This document shows, in pieces, positions 34,232 through 41,937 of a stretch of 56,340 nucleotides of DNA. This DNA comes from Pseudothermotoga sp. (lineage in GTDB: Bacteria; Thermotogota; Thermotogae; Thermotogales; DSM-5069). The first letter of the stretch is position 1, and every line of letters begins with the position of its first letter. Below the pieces are notes generated by a model. It saw only the letters and a list, made by a program, of their open reading frames with translations, was not told the DNA's origin and did no database searches. A program made the translations under genes and the position numbers. The DNA is taken from the NCBI GenBank assembly GCA_003510135.1, contig DOKY01000002.1, forward strand, positions 206,793 to 263,132, written 5' to 3'.

Positions 34232-35517
34232 CTCGATCCCTCCATCCTCATCTCAATTGAACGTGCGTGTGCTTCAAAACCTTCGAACCTCGCTAAGGTT
34301 GAATACAGTTTTCCTTGTTTCAGAACATCTTCTTTGCTCACGCGCGTGACGAAGATCTTTTTCAGAAAATCCTGAACGCTCAGACCAGAAGAAAATCTTG
34401 CACCAGTCGAGGTTGGAAGCACGTGATTCGGCCCGATACCGTAATCTCCGAACGCCTCGCCGGAGGAATCGTTGAGGAACACAGAACCAGCATTCCTGAG
34501 CTTTGTCAGAAGGGGAAAGGGATCTTCGACGAACAACTCGAGGTGTTCTGGCGCCAGGATGTTGACGAATTCCATAGCGCTGTTCAAATCCTTCATCAAG
34601 ATGGAAAGTCCGCTTTTTTTGAGTGAGACTCGAGCGACCGATCTGTTTGGCTCACCCAGATCGTTCAACTGCCTTGCGAGCTCTTCGAGAGTTTTATCCA
34701 GCAGATCTTCGTCGTTCGTCAAAAGGACACTCATAGCCATTTCGTCGTGTTCCGCTTGGGCGAGCATGTCGATTGCCACCAGTCTCGGATCGGCCGATTC
34801 GTCGGCAACGATCACAAGCTCAGTTGGACCGGCGATGGAATCTATACCACAGTCTCCGAAAACCAGCTTTTTCGCGCACGAGACGTAGGCGTTGCCCGGC
34901 CCGACGATCTTGTCTACCCTCTTTACGAACTCTGTCCCGTAGGCGAGTGCTGCGATCGCGTGTGCTCCACCCATCTTGTACACTTCCTTTATGCCCAATT
35001 TTTGACACAGGTGCAGTACGTATGGTGAAAGTTCACCTTTTTCGTTTGGTGGACACACCGCGACGATTCTTTCGACTCCTGCGATTTTCGCAGGAATTGC
35101 ACACATCAAGAGAGTGGTGAAATAGACCTTCTTTCCTGAGGGCACGTAGATCGCGACGCTCTCGATGGGTCTTATGAGCTGTGCAATGAAAGAGCCGTTT
35201 TCGGTCAACTTCCACACCGATCGTTCCAACTGCATCGAATGAAAGGCTTCGAGCCGTTCGATAAACTTCTCACACGCCTCTTCGAACTCTGGCTCGACCT
35301 TTGCCGATTCGAACTCCTTCCGCGAAACCAGGATCTGCTCAGCTTTGAGTGCACACTTTTCGTACCTGGAAATAAACTCTTCCAGAGCGCTTTGACCGTT
35401 CTTTTTAACGTTCTCGACGATGAGTCTCACACTTTCTTCGATTTTGGAAAAGTCCGCCTTCCTCTTTTCTAAAATCTCAAGAATGTGGTCTCTGACAGGC
35501 TCAACGAGGACTCTCAT
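34228..35517 (-). CDS. hisD: Histidinol dehydrogenase HisD
   Basis: Zinc-dependent, NAD-linked oxidation of histidinol to histidine, 429 residues. Blocks: 'AIYVPSGKKVYFTTLLMCAI', 'KMGGAHAIAALAYGTE', 'KIVGPGNAYV', 'SIAGPTELVIVAD', 'DMLAQAEHDEMA' (zinc and catalytic residues), 'ILAPEHLEL' and 'GDYGIGPNHVLPT'. Overlaps hisG by 17 bases. Confidence 0.96.
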   Translation of the reverse strand: MRVLVEPVRDHILEILEKRKADFSKIEESVRLIVENVKKNGQSALEEFISRYEKCALKAEQILVSRKEFESAKVEPEFEEACEKFIERLEAFHSMQLERSVWKLTENGSFIAQLIRPIESVAIYVPSGKKVYFTTLLMCAIPAKIAGVERIVAVCPPNEKGELSPYVLHLCQKLGIKEVYKMGGAHAIAALAYGTEFVKRVDKIVGPGNAYVSCAKKLVFGDCGIDSIAGPTELVIVADESADPRLVAIDMLAQAEHDEMAMSVLLTNDEDLLDKTLEELARQLNDLGEPNRSVARVSLKKSGLSILMKDLNSAMEFVNILAPEHLELFVEDPFPLLTKLRNAGSVFLNDSSGEAFGDYGIGPNHVLPTSTGARFSSGLSVQDFLKKIFVTRVSKEDVLKQGKLYSTLARFEGFEAHARSIEMRMEGSR

Positions 35518-36127
35518 CTTCGATCCCCCTTTTCAGTCGTTCGAGAAAGGACAGTATCTCAGTTCGTTTGATCCTGTAGGCCACATCGTTTAACGTCACG
35601 ACCGCGCTTATAGGATAGACTTCCTCCAGAATTGAAAGCCCGTTTTCCTTCAATGTTCTTCCTGTCTGGACGATATCGACGATCAGTGGCGCCAGCCCCA
35701 CAATGGGCGCAAGTTCAACAGAGCCGTGCAGTTTTATGATCTTCACGTCAAAGCCTTTCGACTCAAAGTACGTTTTCGCACTCACAGGGAACTTGGTTGC
35801 CACGTGGATCGTGCCGTTTTTCGGCTTGAAACCTTCCAGACCTGCGACGACCATTCTGGCTTTTCCGAACGGCAACTTCATTGGTTGAACGAGTTTAAAC
35901 TGAGATTCAACGATCGAATCCGTACCGCAGATTCCCGCGTCCGCAACGCCGTTGAACACGTAAGTCGGTACGTCCAAAGGCTTCACGATGAAGATCTGTA
36001 TTCTTTGTCCTATGTCTTCCACGATGAGAGATCTGTCACCTCTCTCTTTGAAACGGAATCCACATTTCTTGAAAAACGCGAACGTCTCATCTTCGAGCCT
36101 TCCTTTGGCGAGCGCTACCTTGACCAT
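35501..36127 (-). CDS. hisG: ATP phosphoribosyltransferase catalytic subunit, short form HisG(S)
   Basis: First step of histidine synthesis. 208 residues, without the C-terminal regulatory domain, so it needs HisZ, encoded immediately upstream. 'LAKGRL' at the N-terminus, 'GVADAGICGTDSI', and the PRPP loop 'DIVQTGRTLKENGL'. Overlaps hisZ by 13 bases. Confidence 0.96.
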   Translation of the reverse strand: MVKVALAKGRLEDETFAFFKKCGFRFKERGDRSLIVEDIGQRIQIFIVKPLDVPTYVFNGVADAGICGTDSIVESQFKLVQPMKLPFGKARMVVAGLEGFKPKNGTIHVATKFPVSAKTYFESKGFDVKIIKLHGSVELAPIVGLAPLIVDIVQTGRTLKENGLSILEEVYPISAVVTLNDVAYRIKRTEILSFLERLKRGIEDESPR

Positions 36128-36960
36128 GCTCTCTCCTCCAGAAAGATCGTTCCCCCCACCCCAAGTGCGTTCTCGTTCACCCTGTACCTTCCACCCGCGG
36201 CGATGAGCGCTGGATCCTTCAGATCGAAGAAAATGAAGGTTGGTCCGTCGTACTCTTCAACGGTTCTGGCGAGCGAGAAATCTATTTCTACCGTTACTCC
36301 GGGAAATCCTGACAGAAACTCCACAACTTCGACTATTTCTCTTTCGATGTATGATTCCAGCTCGAATTCCTTCAGCTGGTTCACACCCCTTCTCGTGAAA
36401 CTGGCTTCGACGAGCTTCAGCACATCGCTCAAATCCAGGTTGTTCAAAGATGCGAAAAACTCCAGCTCAGATACATCCTTTCTGTCTATGAGCTCGAGCA
36501 GTTTCTTTCTGAATTTCTTCGGCACGTGCTGGACACATTTTTCTATCACCCGTGAATCGCCCATTTCGATGAGCAACTGATCTGTGAGTGAGTGGAGAAC
36601 CGACTCGATCAGCACCCTCAAAACCACGAAACTGTCCTGGACTGATCTGTACGGAACGATCTCCAATCCAAGTTGGAAGTTGCTCTGAATTTGCCCCATT
36701 TGATCGTAGCGATAGACGAAGCCCGAATACCAAACTTTCAAAGAATTCGGAAGATTCTTGTTGAAGAACTCCACAACGGATGTTGTGTAATCGTCTCTGA
36801 GCTTGAACAACTGTCCGTTCTTGGCCTGGAAAAACACCACGCTGTTGATCTGAGAAAAATCCCTCAACGTCTCAGCTCCTGGACTCAAGAACAGTTCAAA
36901 GCCCTCTTTCGATGCCTGATCGACGAAAGACTGAACGAGCTTATCGATCTTTCTCAACAC
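36115..36960 (-). CDS. hisZ: ATP phosphoribosyltransferase regulatory subunit HisZ
   Basis: HisRS-like protein without aminoacylation activity that completes and regulates short HisG. 281 residues. Class II-like features: 'LRDDYTTSVVEFF', 'KVWYSGFVYRYDQ', and a late 'AAGGRYRV' block. It is shorter than proteobacterial HisZ (about 390). GTG at 36958-36960 or TTG at 36955-36957 both follow AAGGAGG; the choice shifts the end by one residue. First structural gene after the attenuator at 36976-37120. Confidence 0.9.
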   Translation of the reverse strand: MLRKIDKLVQSFVDQASKEGFELFLSPGAETLRDFSQINSVVFFQAKNGQLFKLRDDYTTSVVEFFNKNLPNSLKVWYSGFVYRYDQMGQIQSNFQLGLEIVPYRSVQDSFVVLRVLIESVLHSLTDQLLIEMGDSRVIEKCVQHVPKKFRKKLLELIDRKDVSELEFFASLNNLDLSDVLKLVEASFTRRGVNQLKEFELESYIEREIVEVVEFLSGFPGVTVEIDFSLARTVEEYDGPTFIFFDLKDPALIAAGGRYRVNENALGVGGTIFLEERAWSR

Positions 36961-36975
36961 TCCACCTCCTTAAAA

Positions 36976-37007
36976 GAAAAAGGGTCACACCCTTTCGGAT
37001 GTGACCC
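36976..37007 (-). terminator. Histidine-operon attenuator terminator
   Basis: Reverse strand: GGGTCACATCC, GAAA loop, GGGTGTGACCC (11 pairs, one G-T), then five T, C, four T. It lies between the leader peptide and hisZ. Its 5' arm shares GGGTC with the antiterminator arm, so the two hairpins exclude each other. Confidence 0.85.
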
Positions 37008-37078
37008 GGTAGCCTCCCAAAATTCCACCATCACGTAACGCCCGGTGGGAAAGCTACCGGGTCGAACACGTGATGGTG
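37003..37078 (-). promoter_or_regulatory. Alternative hairpins of the his attenuator
   Basis: Three pairings are visible (forward coordinates). Anti-antiterminator: 37026-37036 with 37068-37078 (CACCATCACGT/ACGTGATGGTG, 11 pairs) enclosing 37041-37046 with 37056-37061 (CCCGGT/ACCGGG). Antiterminator: 37003-37013 with 37053-37063 (GACCCGGTAGC/GCTACCGGGTC, 11 pairs). Terminator: 36982-36992 with 36997-37007. A ribosome stalled at the His codons (37070-37078) would cover the arm at 37068-37078 and allow the antiterminator. Confidence 0.8.
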
Positions 37079-37120
37079 CACAAGATTCAAAACTTCAAGA
37101 TAGCGATCAAACGCACCCAT
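37031..37120 (-). CDS. hisL: His operon leader peptide
   Basis: 29 codons with three consecutive His codons (CAC CAT CAC, residues 15-17; 'LVHHHVF'). ATG at 37118-37120 has GGTGAG five bases upstream. It begins about 15 bases after the expected transcription start, and its stop codon lies in the region that pairs with the His codons. Function as sensor of charged tRNA-His is inferred from the classical attenuation mechanism. Confidence 0.8.
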   Translation of the reverse strand: MGAFDRYLEVLNLVHHHVFDPVAFPPGVT

Positions 37121-37140
37121 GATTGCTCACCTTTGATCAT

Positions 37141-37169
37141 ATCATACCACATAGATCCGGCTTTGTCCA
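37141..37169 (-). promoter_or_regulatory. Histidine operon promoter
   Basis: Reverse strand TGGACA (37169-37164), exactly 17 bases, TATGAT (37146-37141), with TGG before the -10 (extended). Initiation would fall near 37134, just ahead of the leader peptide's ribosome binding site. Confidence 0.75.
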
Positions 37170-37542
37170 CTTCACCTCGGTTTATCTTCACAGTGTCAGC
37201 AGGTTCACCGTAAGCGCGGTCATCTAATGATTTGACATCTTCTCAATCTCCTGAAAGAGATGGCTTTCTGGTTGAACTTTGTAACACTCCGAACATATCG
37301 AATTGAACTTTCTACGGAGAGCCACGAAAGTTCACTGCAATTTCTACTTCCACACAGCTCAAAAGGACTTTGCTCACATTATGAACACGATTCCAGAAAG
37401 GCGAGCGCACAGTTCATCTGTTCGAGAAAGACAATTGTGCGTCCAAAACAGTTCTCATCATGAAAGCGTATCCTCACATTAAAGTATACCTCCGTATATC
37501 TCTTTACGGGAGCGCTCCCGAAAACGGAGGGAGGTGTTGAGT
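37170..37542. other. Intergenic region between the his promoter and the DUF1659 gene
   Basis: No recognisable gene in about 370 bases. On the reverse strand two short, coding-looking stretches overlap: a 33-codon frame at 37224-37325 with a CxxC ('ICSECYK') and a start-less frame (about 37096-37239) that runs through the his promoter. Neither has a ribosome binding site. A perfect palindrome CGGGAGCGCTCCCG is at 37507-37520. TATACT on the reverse strand near 37484-37489 could be a -10. Confidence 0.4.
37507..37520. repeat. Perfect 14-bp palindrome CGGGAGCGCTCCCG
   Basis: Lies 23 bases upstream of the DUF1659 start, before its GGGAGG site. It has no loop and no T run, so it fits an operator better than a terminator. 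Confidence 0.6.
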
Positions 37543-37737
37543 ATGAAGCAGCTCAGGATTGTTTACAACACAGGAGAGATCAGCGAAGCCGGTCAGCCTG
37601 TTCTCAGGCGCGGCACCTTCGCCGTGGAAGATTTCGTCACAACCACGCAGGCCGAGCAGATTGCCAACCTGATTGACTCGCTCAGCAGCTACACAGTACA
37701 GGAAGCATATCTTGTCACAGTGACGCAGGTAATATGA
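37543..37737 (+). CDS. DUF1659-type small protein
   Basis: 64-residue hypothetical protein resembling the DUF1659 family ('RRGTFAVEDFVTTTQAEQIANLIDSL', then a Val/Thr-rich end). ATG at 37543 follows GGGAGG at good distance. Its partner, a DUF2922-like gene, starts 13 bases after it; the two families are commonly paired in Firmicutes and their function is unknown. No signal peptide. Confidence 0.7.
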   Translation: MKQLRIVYNTGEISEAGQPVLRRGTFAVEDFVTTTQAEQIANLIDSLSSYTVQEAYLVTVTQVI

Positions 37738-37750
37738 GGAGGTGTGAGAC

Positions 37751-37960
37751 ATGAAGAGATTGTTCCTCGATTTTGTGAATCAGGCAGATGGGACAAGGCG
37801 CAGGATAACAGTACCGAACCCAAGTGACAGTTTGACGAGTGAACAGGTTGCGCAGGCAATGGACATGCTGATAAGCCTTGGAGCAATCCCGTCTGGTTAC
37901 GTGAAAGACAGGGCGGCAATAGTGGAAACGACCACGAACGAGTTCTTCGACTTGTTCTGA
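37751..37960 (+). CDS. DUF2922-type small protein
   Basis: 69 residues, 'KRLFLDFVNQADGTRRRITVPNP', a helix-forming 'LTSEQVAQAMDMLI', and an aromatic end. Matches the DUF2922 pattern. ATG after GGAGG; 13 bases downstream of the DUF1659 gene and followed by a strong terminator, so the pair is its own transcription unit. Confidence 0.7.
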   Translation: MKRLFLDFVNQADGTRRRITVPNPSDSLTSEQVAQAMDMLISLGAIPSGYVKDRAAIVETTTNEFFDLF

Positions 37961-37966
37961 GTATGG

Positions 37967-37994
37967 GGCCCCCGCAAGGGGGCCTTTCTTTTTT
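37967..37994 (+). terminator. Terminator of the DUF1659/DUF2922 unit
   Basis: GGCCCCC (37967-37973), GCAA, GGGGGCC (37978-37984), then TTTCTTTTTT. Confidence 0.85.
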
Positions 37995-37999
37995 GCCAC

Positions 38000-38884
38000 T
38001 CATTTGAAGATGAATCCAACATGAAATTTTTGCTGTGAAAAGCCCGCCGTTATGTAGAACCGCCAAATGCGAGCGAGTGCGCTGATATCAAGTTCGTTTT
38101 TCCCTGCAAGAAGCTGTATACCGAAATTGGGCATCTTTCTGAGCAAAAAACCACCGACCAGGTTGAGATTCCTCTCGCCAAAAACCAAAGAGACAGAATC
38201 GGTGATGTTCGGATACAGAAACACATGCTGAGAGATCCTGTCAGAAACGTTCAAGCCACCGGTTAGATACGCTGCCCCGAACAAGGAAAGATAGAAGTTC
38301 AAACCGCCCGAGATGTGTTTTCCGAGCTCAACATAAGGTTCAAAGTACACCACATCTTTGAAAAACACCATCCTGCTTTGGAAATCCCTCGCTCTGTTGA
38401 GAACTTTCTGAGCGTATTTCAACCCCTCAGCACTCGGTCCTTGTTTCGCAACTTTTGCTGGTCCTTCGTAGTAGGCGGCGAGGACAAGGGTTACGCTGTT
38501 GAACCGTTTCCGAAGGTCTTTCAGGTAACGGTTTGCACCGTCCACCGACTGGAAAACGTTGAACGGGTTCAACACGCCCAGTTCTCTGGCGGTGGCTGGC
38601 ATCAGCTGAGTCAAACCCATCGCGCCTTTTTCTGAGAGCGCGTGCACGAAGAAATCGGACTCGACTTTGATTAATCCTTTCAGGAGTTGTGCGTTCTCTC
38701 CCGGCAAAAACCAATCCAGCGGTGCTACGGATCTTACTGCGGGCAGGAACAGAGAGAATCTGAAGCGATCGGGCTGAAAGTCGAAAGAGAAAGCTGGCTT
38801 CGGATCGTTCAGAAACACCAGCGGATTGGAGGCGAGCACCGAAAATACAGCAGATAATAAAAACAGGCACAAGAATTTTCGCAA
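38000..38884 (-). CDS. Lytic transglycosylase (SLT domain), exported
   Basis: Cleaves the glycan strands of peptidoglycan. Signal peptide (1-19); SLT domain at about residues 65-190 with catalytic Glu75 ('LIKVESDFF'), 'SEKGAMGLTQLMPATARELG' and 'ANRYLKDL...LAAYYEGPAKV'. The remaining 100 residues look like beta strands with aromatic alternation, an unusual addition perhaps for attachment to the outer membrane. TTG start at 38884, eight bases after GGAGG; an overlapping ATG three bases upstream is in another frame. 294 residues. Confidence 0.85.
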   Translation of the reverse strand: MRKFLCLFLLSAVFSVLASNPLVFLNDPKPAFSFDFQPDRFRFSLFLPAVRSVAPLDWFLPGENAQLLKGLIKVESDFFVHALSEKGAMGLTQLMPATARELGVLNPFNVFQSVDGANRYLKDLRKRFNSVTLVLAAYYEGPAKVAKQGPSAEGLKYAQKVLNRARDFQSRMVFFKDVVYFEPYVELGKHISGGLNFYLSLFGAAYLTGGLNVSDRISQHVFLYPNITDSVSLVFGERNLNLVGGFLLRKMPNFGIQLLAGKNELDISALARIWRFYITAGFSQQKFHVGFIFK

Positions 38885-39007
38885 CCCTCATTCCTCCCCC
38901 AGGTGTCTTCATTTCTGAGTTTACCATTCAGCAGCAAAAGCACTGATCCTTTGAAATGAGTGTATCATCTGAAACGAGGAAATCTTCACTGTCTTGTGAG
39001 GTGGAGG

Positions 39008-39886
39008 ATGGAGATCAGAAAGATCGTGGGCCAGGTTTGCTACGTTCCCAACCCTGTGAACATCGGCATTCTCTACACGAGAGACTCAGTCGTTCTGATA
39101 GACAGTGGAATAGATGAAGACTTCGCGAAAAAGCTTTGTCGACTCCTGGAAAAGCCAGCGAAGTTCCTCCTCAACACGCATTCCCACGCTGACCACTGCG
39201 GTGGCAATGCATTTTTGAAGAGTAGGTTCTCAGTTCACATACTGGCCCCAGAAATAGAGAGACAGATCATAGAGAGCCCTATCCTGGAACCGTTTTACCT
39301 GTTCGGTGCGGCCCCGCCGAAAGAGCTCCAAACCAGGTTCCTCATGGCAAAGCCATGTCGAGTGGACGAGACTCTCGAGCCTGGCGCCCTCACGCTTCAG
39401 GATGTGACCGTGAGCGTTGTCTCACTCGCCGGTCATTCACCCAATCAGGTTGGTGTTGCCGTGGACAAAGTTCTCTTCTGCGCGGATGCTTTGTTTTCTG
39501 AAGAAGCGATCAAGAAGTACAGGATCTTCGTTATGTCCGACGTGAAGAGTTTTCTGCAATCACTCGAACTGCTCGAAAGATCAAATTGCGATTTCTTTCT
39601 GCCATCCCATGGCGATCTCACCAACGACATAACTGGCCTGTTGAGACTCAACAGGAAAGTGATCGAAAACGTCTCGAACAAGATTCTGAAGCTTTTGAAG
39701 ACACCACACACTTTCGATGAACTTCTGCGAGAGCTCCTTGACAGTTTCAACGTCGAAGTCAAGAATCTTGTGCAGTTTGTTCTGTACAGATCCACGGTTC
39801 ACGCCTATCTCAGTTATCTCCTGGACGAAGGGCATCTGGAGAAAGATCTGATAGCGAATTCGCTGTTGTGGCGAATTAAAGCCTGA
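39008..39886 (+). CDS. Metallo-beta-lactamase-fold hydrolase
   Basis: 292 residues. Binuclear-zinc motif HxHxDH at 58-63 ('THSHADHCGG'), then 'GHSPNQVG', the bridging Asp in 'FCADALF' and the last His in 'LPSHGD'. The C-terminal 75 residues look like a winged-helix-type tail, as in LACTB2-like members. Substrate unknown (thioester or phosphodiester are family options). ATG at 39008 with GAGGTGGAGG upstream is chosen; the frame is open earlier but without a site. Confidence 0.83.
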   Translation: MEIRKIVGQVCYVPNPVNIGILYTRDSVVLIDSGIDEDFAKKLCRLLEKPAKFLLNTHSHADHCGGNAFLKSRFSVHILAPEIERQIIESPILEPFYLFGAAPPKELQTRFLMAKPCRVDETLEPGALTLQDVTVSVVSLAGHSPNQVGVAVDKVLFCADALFSEEAIKKYRIFVMSDVKSFLQSLELLERSNCDFFLPSHGDLTNDITGLLRLNRKVIENVSNKILKLLKTPHTFDELLRELLDSFNVEVKNLVQFVLYRSTVHAYLSYLLDEGHLEKDLIANSLLWRIKA

Positions 39887-40157
39887 ACAGTTGATCATTC
39901 AGTGCAGGACGTACCCGGTCGAAAGCTGTTCTTGTCTATTTTTATGAAAGTTTCCAGATGGCAATCGTCCTTTTCTCGCCGAAGGATCGTGCGTGTGCTG
40001 AGAAGTGATATGAAGTCCTGGGTGAACATCGCCGGGCCCGAAGATACGAAAGTGTGGAGCCTGAACCTCAAGCCCCTCACGGGGCTTTTCATTTTTCCTC
40101 AACTGGCTTCGCTCCAGGTTGTAGTACGATCTGTTGAGGAGGTTGCATTGTCCTTCT
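39887..40157. other. Intergenic region with terminator, possibly a structured RNA
   Basis: 270 bases between the MBL-fold gene and the MFS gene. No convincing gene. The stretch 39970-40065 is GC-richer than its surroundings, contains a CGGGCCCG palindrome and leads straight into a terminator (40070-40096). It could be a small RNA or a riboswitch-like leader, or only the 3' untranslated region of the MBL gene. I could match it to no known RNA family. Confidence 0.35.
40070..40096 (+). terminator. Rho-independent terminator
   Basis: AAGCCCC, TCAC loop, GGGGCTT (40070-40087), followed by TTCATTTTT. Terminates transcripts from the left before the MFS gene. Confidence 0.8.
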
Positions 40158-41426
40158 ATGAGCTTTTTGAGACTCTGGCGTGGAGACGTGAAAAGGCTTA
40201 CAGAAAAGGATTATCGCTGGAACTTCATTGTCAATTCGATCGACAACGCGTTTTTCAGCGTCGGCATGACCTTCGGCTCCGTCTTTACGATTTTCCCGGT
40301 CTTCGCCAAGAACCTTGGCGCATCCAACATCGAACTTGGTTTGATCTCAGCGATAACGAATCTGGGTTGGGGCATACCGGCGATCTGGGGAGCCAAGTAC
40401 GCGGAGCGTTCAGCTAAAAAACTGAGTCTCGTGCTCAAGGTGACAATGCTGGAGCGAGTCCCTTATCTATTGATCGCACTCATCAGCCTGTATCTGGTCA
40501 GTTTTTCTACAAAGCTTGCCCTTTATCTTTCTATTGTGACGATGGGCGTTGCGATCTTTGCCATGGGCTTTCTGGGCCCACCGTGGATGAGCATGATAGA
40601 AAAGGTCATTGACCCGCGCAGAAGGGGAACATATTTTGCCGTGGGAAGTGGTCTTGGAGCACTGATGGGGATAGGTGGCTCGTTAATTGCGAGGCGTTTA
40701 CTCGCTGAACATCCGTTTCCGAGGAATTTTGCCTACGTGTTCTTGACCGGTTTTATCTTCTTCATGCTGTCTTTTCTCTTTTTGTCGCTGACGAGAGAAG
40801 TGCCAGACGAGCGGATCTACGACAGCGAACCGGTCTTCGACTACATAAAAAAGATGAAGTTCGTCTTCTCGGACAAGAACTTCAGGAACTTTCTGATAGA
40901 GAGGATCATCAGTAGTTTCATGTTCAGCTCAGGTGGCTTTATGACGGTTTACCTTCTCAAGAAGCTCTCACTCCCCGACGATTCAGCCGCAGTCTTCACA
41001 GCGGTTGTTCTCGCCTCCCAGGGTGTCTCTTCATTCCTCTTTGGACCAATCGGTGACAAGAAGGGGCACAAGTTGAATCTGATGCTGAGCAAGGTCTGTT
41101 ACGCTTTGGCGATCCTCCTCGCTCTGGTTTCTGAGCGAGTAGAGCAGGCCTACGTTGTATACGCCCTCATGGGAGTTGTGAACACAACGAACAACGTTGG
41201 AAGCATGGCGATCACGCTGGACATGACTTCGAACAAGCGCAAAGAACTCTACATGGGTTCGCTGTATTTTATGACTTCACCCTTCTCGTTTGTAGCACCA
41301 CTCATCTGCGGAAAGCTGATCGATAACTTTGGGTACGCTGTTCCTTTCTTCTTGACAGGCGTGATTGGAATGTTCAATTTACTCTATCTCTGGAAATGTG
41401 TCGAAGATCCAAGGGCGAGAAGATGA
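40158..41426 (+). CDS. MFS transporter
   Basis: 12-helix major facilitator permease of about 422 residues; substrate unknown. 'YFAVGSGLGALMGIGGSLIARRL', 'GPIGDKKGHKLNLMLSK' (the loop motif between helices 8 and 9) and 'TLDMTSNKRKELYMGSLYFM' show the fold. Start uncertain: GAGGAGG at 40136-40142 is 15 bases before the ATG at 40158 and flush with an in-frame TTG at 40143; a GTG at 40188 is another option. It is the last intact gene before the compositional boundary. Confidence 0.82.
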   Translation: MSFLRLWRGDVKRLTEKDYRWNFIVNSIDNAFFSVGMTFGSVFTIFPVFAKNLGASNIELGLISAITNLGWGIPAIWGAKYAERSAKKLSLVLKVTMLERVPYLLIALISLYLVSFSTKLALYLSIVTMGVAIFAMGFLGPPWMSMIEKVIDPRRRGTYFAVGSGLGALMGIGGSLIARRLLAEHPFPRNFAYVFLTGFIFFMLSFLFLSLTREVPDERIYDSEPVFDYIKKMKFVFSDKNFRNFLIERIISSFMFSSGGFMTVYLLKKLSLPDDSAAVFTAVVLASQGVSSFLFGPIGDKKGHKLNLMLSKVCYALAILLALVSERVEQAYVVYALMGVVNTTNNVGSMAITLDMTSNKRKELYMGSLYFMTSPFSFVAPLICGKLIDNFGYAVPFFLTGVIGMFNLLYLWKCVEDPRARR

Positions 41427-41775
41427 GTTTGTCGCGATCCGGCGAGAGGATCTACCGGTCCTTTTAAGAATGGAGAAAAGCACCACGAGAAACTCTAGCT
41501 GTCCTCTTCATGAGAGCACACTTTCCGGGCAAATCTTCGCCAAGGATGGCAGAGTGGCTGACACTCTGACGTGACGATCTTCTCATGTTCCTGGTTTTTA
41601 ACTGGAATGAGTATGGATGTTGATGCTGCTTGCCAGCGCAGGATACACGTGGTTTTGTTCTAGATTCTGGCTGCAGTTTTGTTCAGCTCATAACAGAGAA
41701 GAATACGACTCTGCTGAGAGAGACTTTATACGTTTCTGAGACACTCTTAGATGTACCTTCCACTTTGATGAACCC

Positions 41776-41792
41776 GTTTACCATAGGTAAAC
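41776..41792. promoter_or_regulatory. Operator-like inverted repeat GTTTACC-ATA-GGTAAAC
   Basis: 7-bp arms, perfect, ending one base before TATAAT (41794-41799). Its place over the spacer of that promoter fits a repressor site for the flavodoxin gene. Confidence 0.55.
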
Positions 41793-41793
41793 A

Positions 41794-41799
41794 TATAAT
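41794..41799 (+). promoter_or_regulatory. -10 element upstream of the flavodoxin gene
   Basis: Perfect TATAAT, 139 bases before the ATG; no standard -35. A leader of about 130 bases is implied. Confidence 0.45.
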
Positions 41800-41937
41800 T
41801 CAGATCGTAGTCTAAATCGTAGATATTAATATTCGCCAATTTAAGTTATACAGACTATTTCTCACAAAACAGCCCTTCCTATCTCAGAGTGATCCAGAGT
41901 CAAGCAAATGGAAGTTTCTAAAAGGAGGCCAAATCCT

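Larger units (their letters stand above)
41427..41937. other. Non-coding stretch at the compositional boundary
   Basis: About 510 bases without a recognisable gene. A 14-codon frame follows the MFS stop by ATGA overlap and ends at 41468, which may be the start of a lost gene. An inverted repeat CAGAGTG...CACTCTG lies at 41550-41568 without a T run. From here rightward the DNA turns AT-richer. The palindrome and promoter at 41776-41799 precede the flavodoxin gene. Confidence 0.5.

Noticed and set aside
37544..37999. Reverse-strand frames over the DUF1659/DUF2922 pair
   Set aside because: The forward genes have ribosome binding sites and a downstream terminator; the reverse frames are Cys/Pro-rich shadows.
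38427..38927. Reverse-strand frame of 166 codons overlapping the lytic transglycosylase start
   Set aside because: The TTG frame gives a signal peptide and a complete SLT domain; this frame becomes Arg-rich after 40 residues.
39899..40102. Two reverse-strand frames of 65-67 codons in the 39.9-40.1 kb gap
   Set aside because: No ribosome binding site, no family resemblance, and they run through the terminator stem.
41630..41815. Forward frame of 61 codons before the flavodoxin gene
   Set aside because: It spans the palindrome and the TATAAT promoter and lacks a ribosome binding site.
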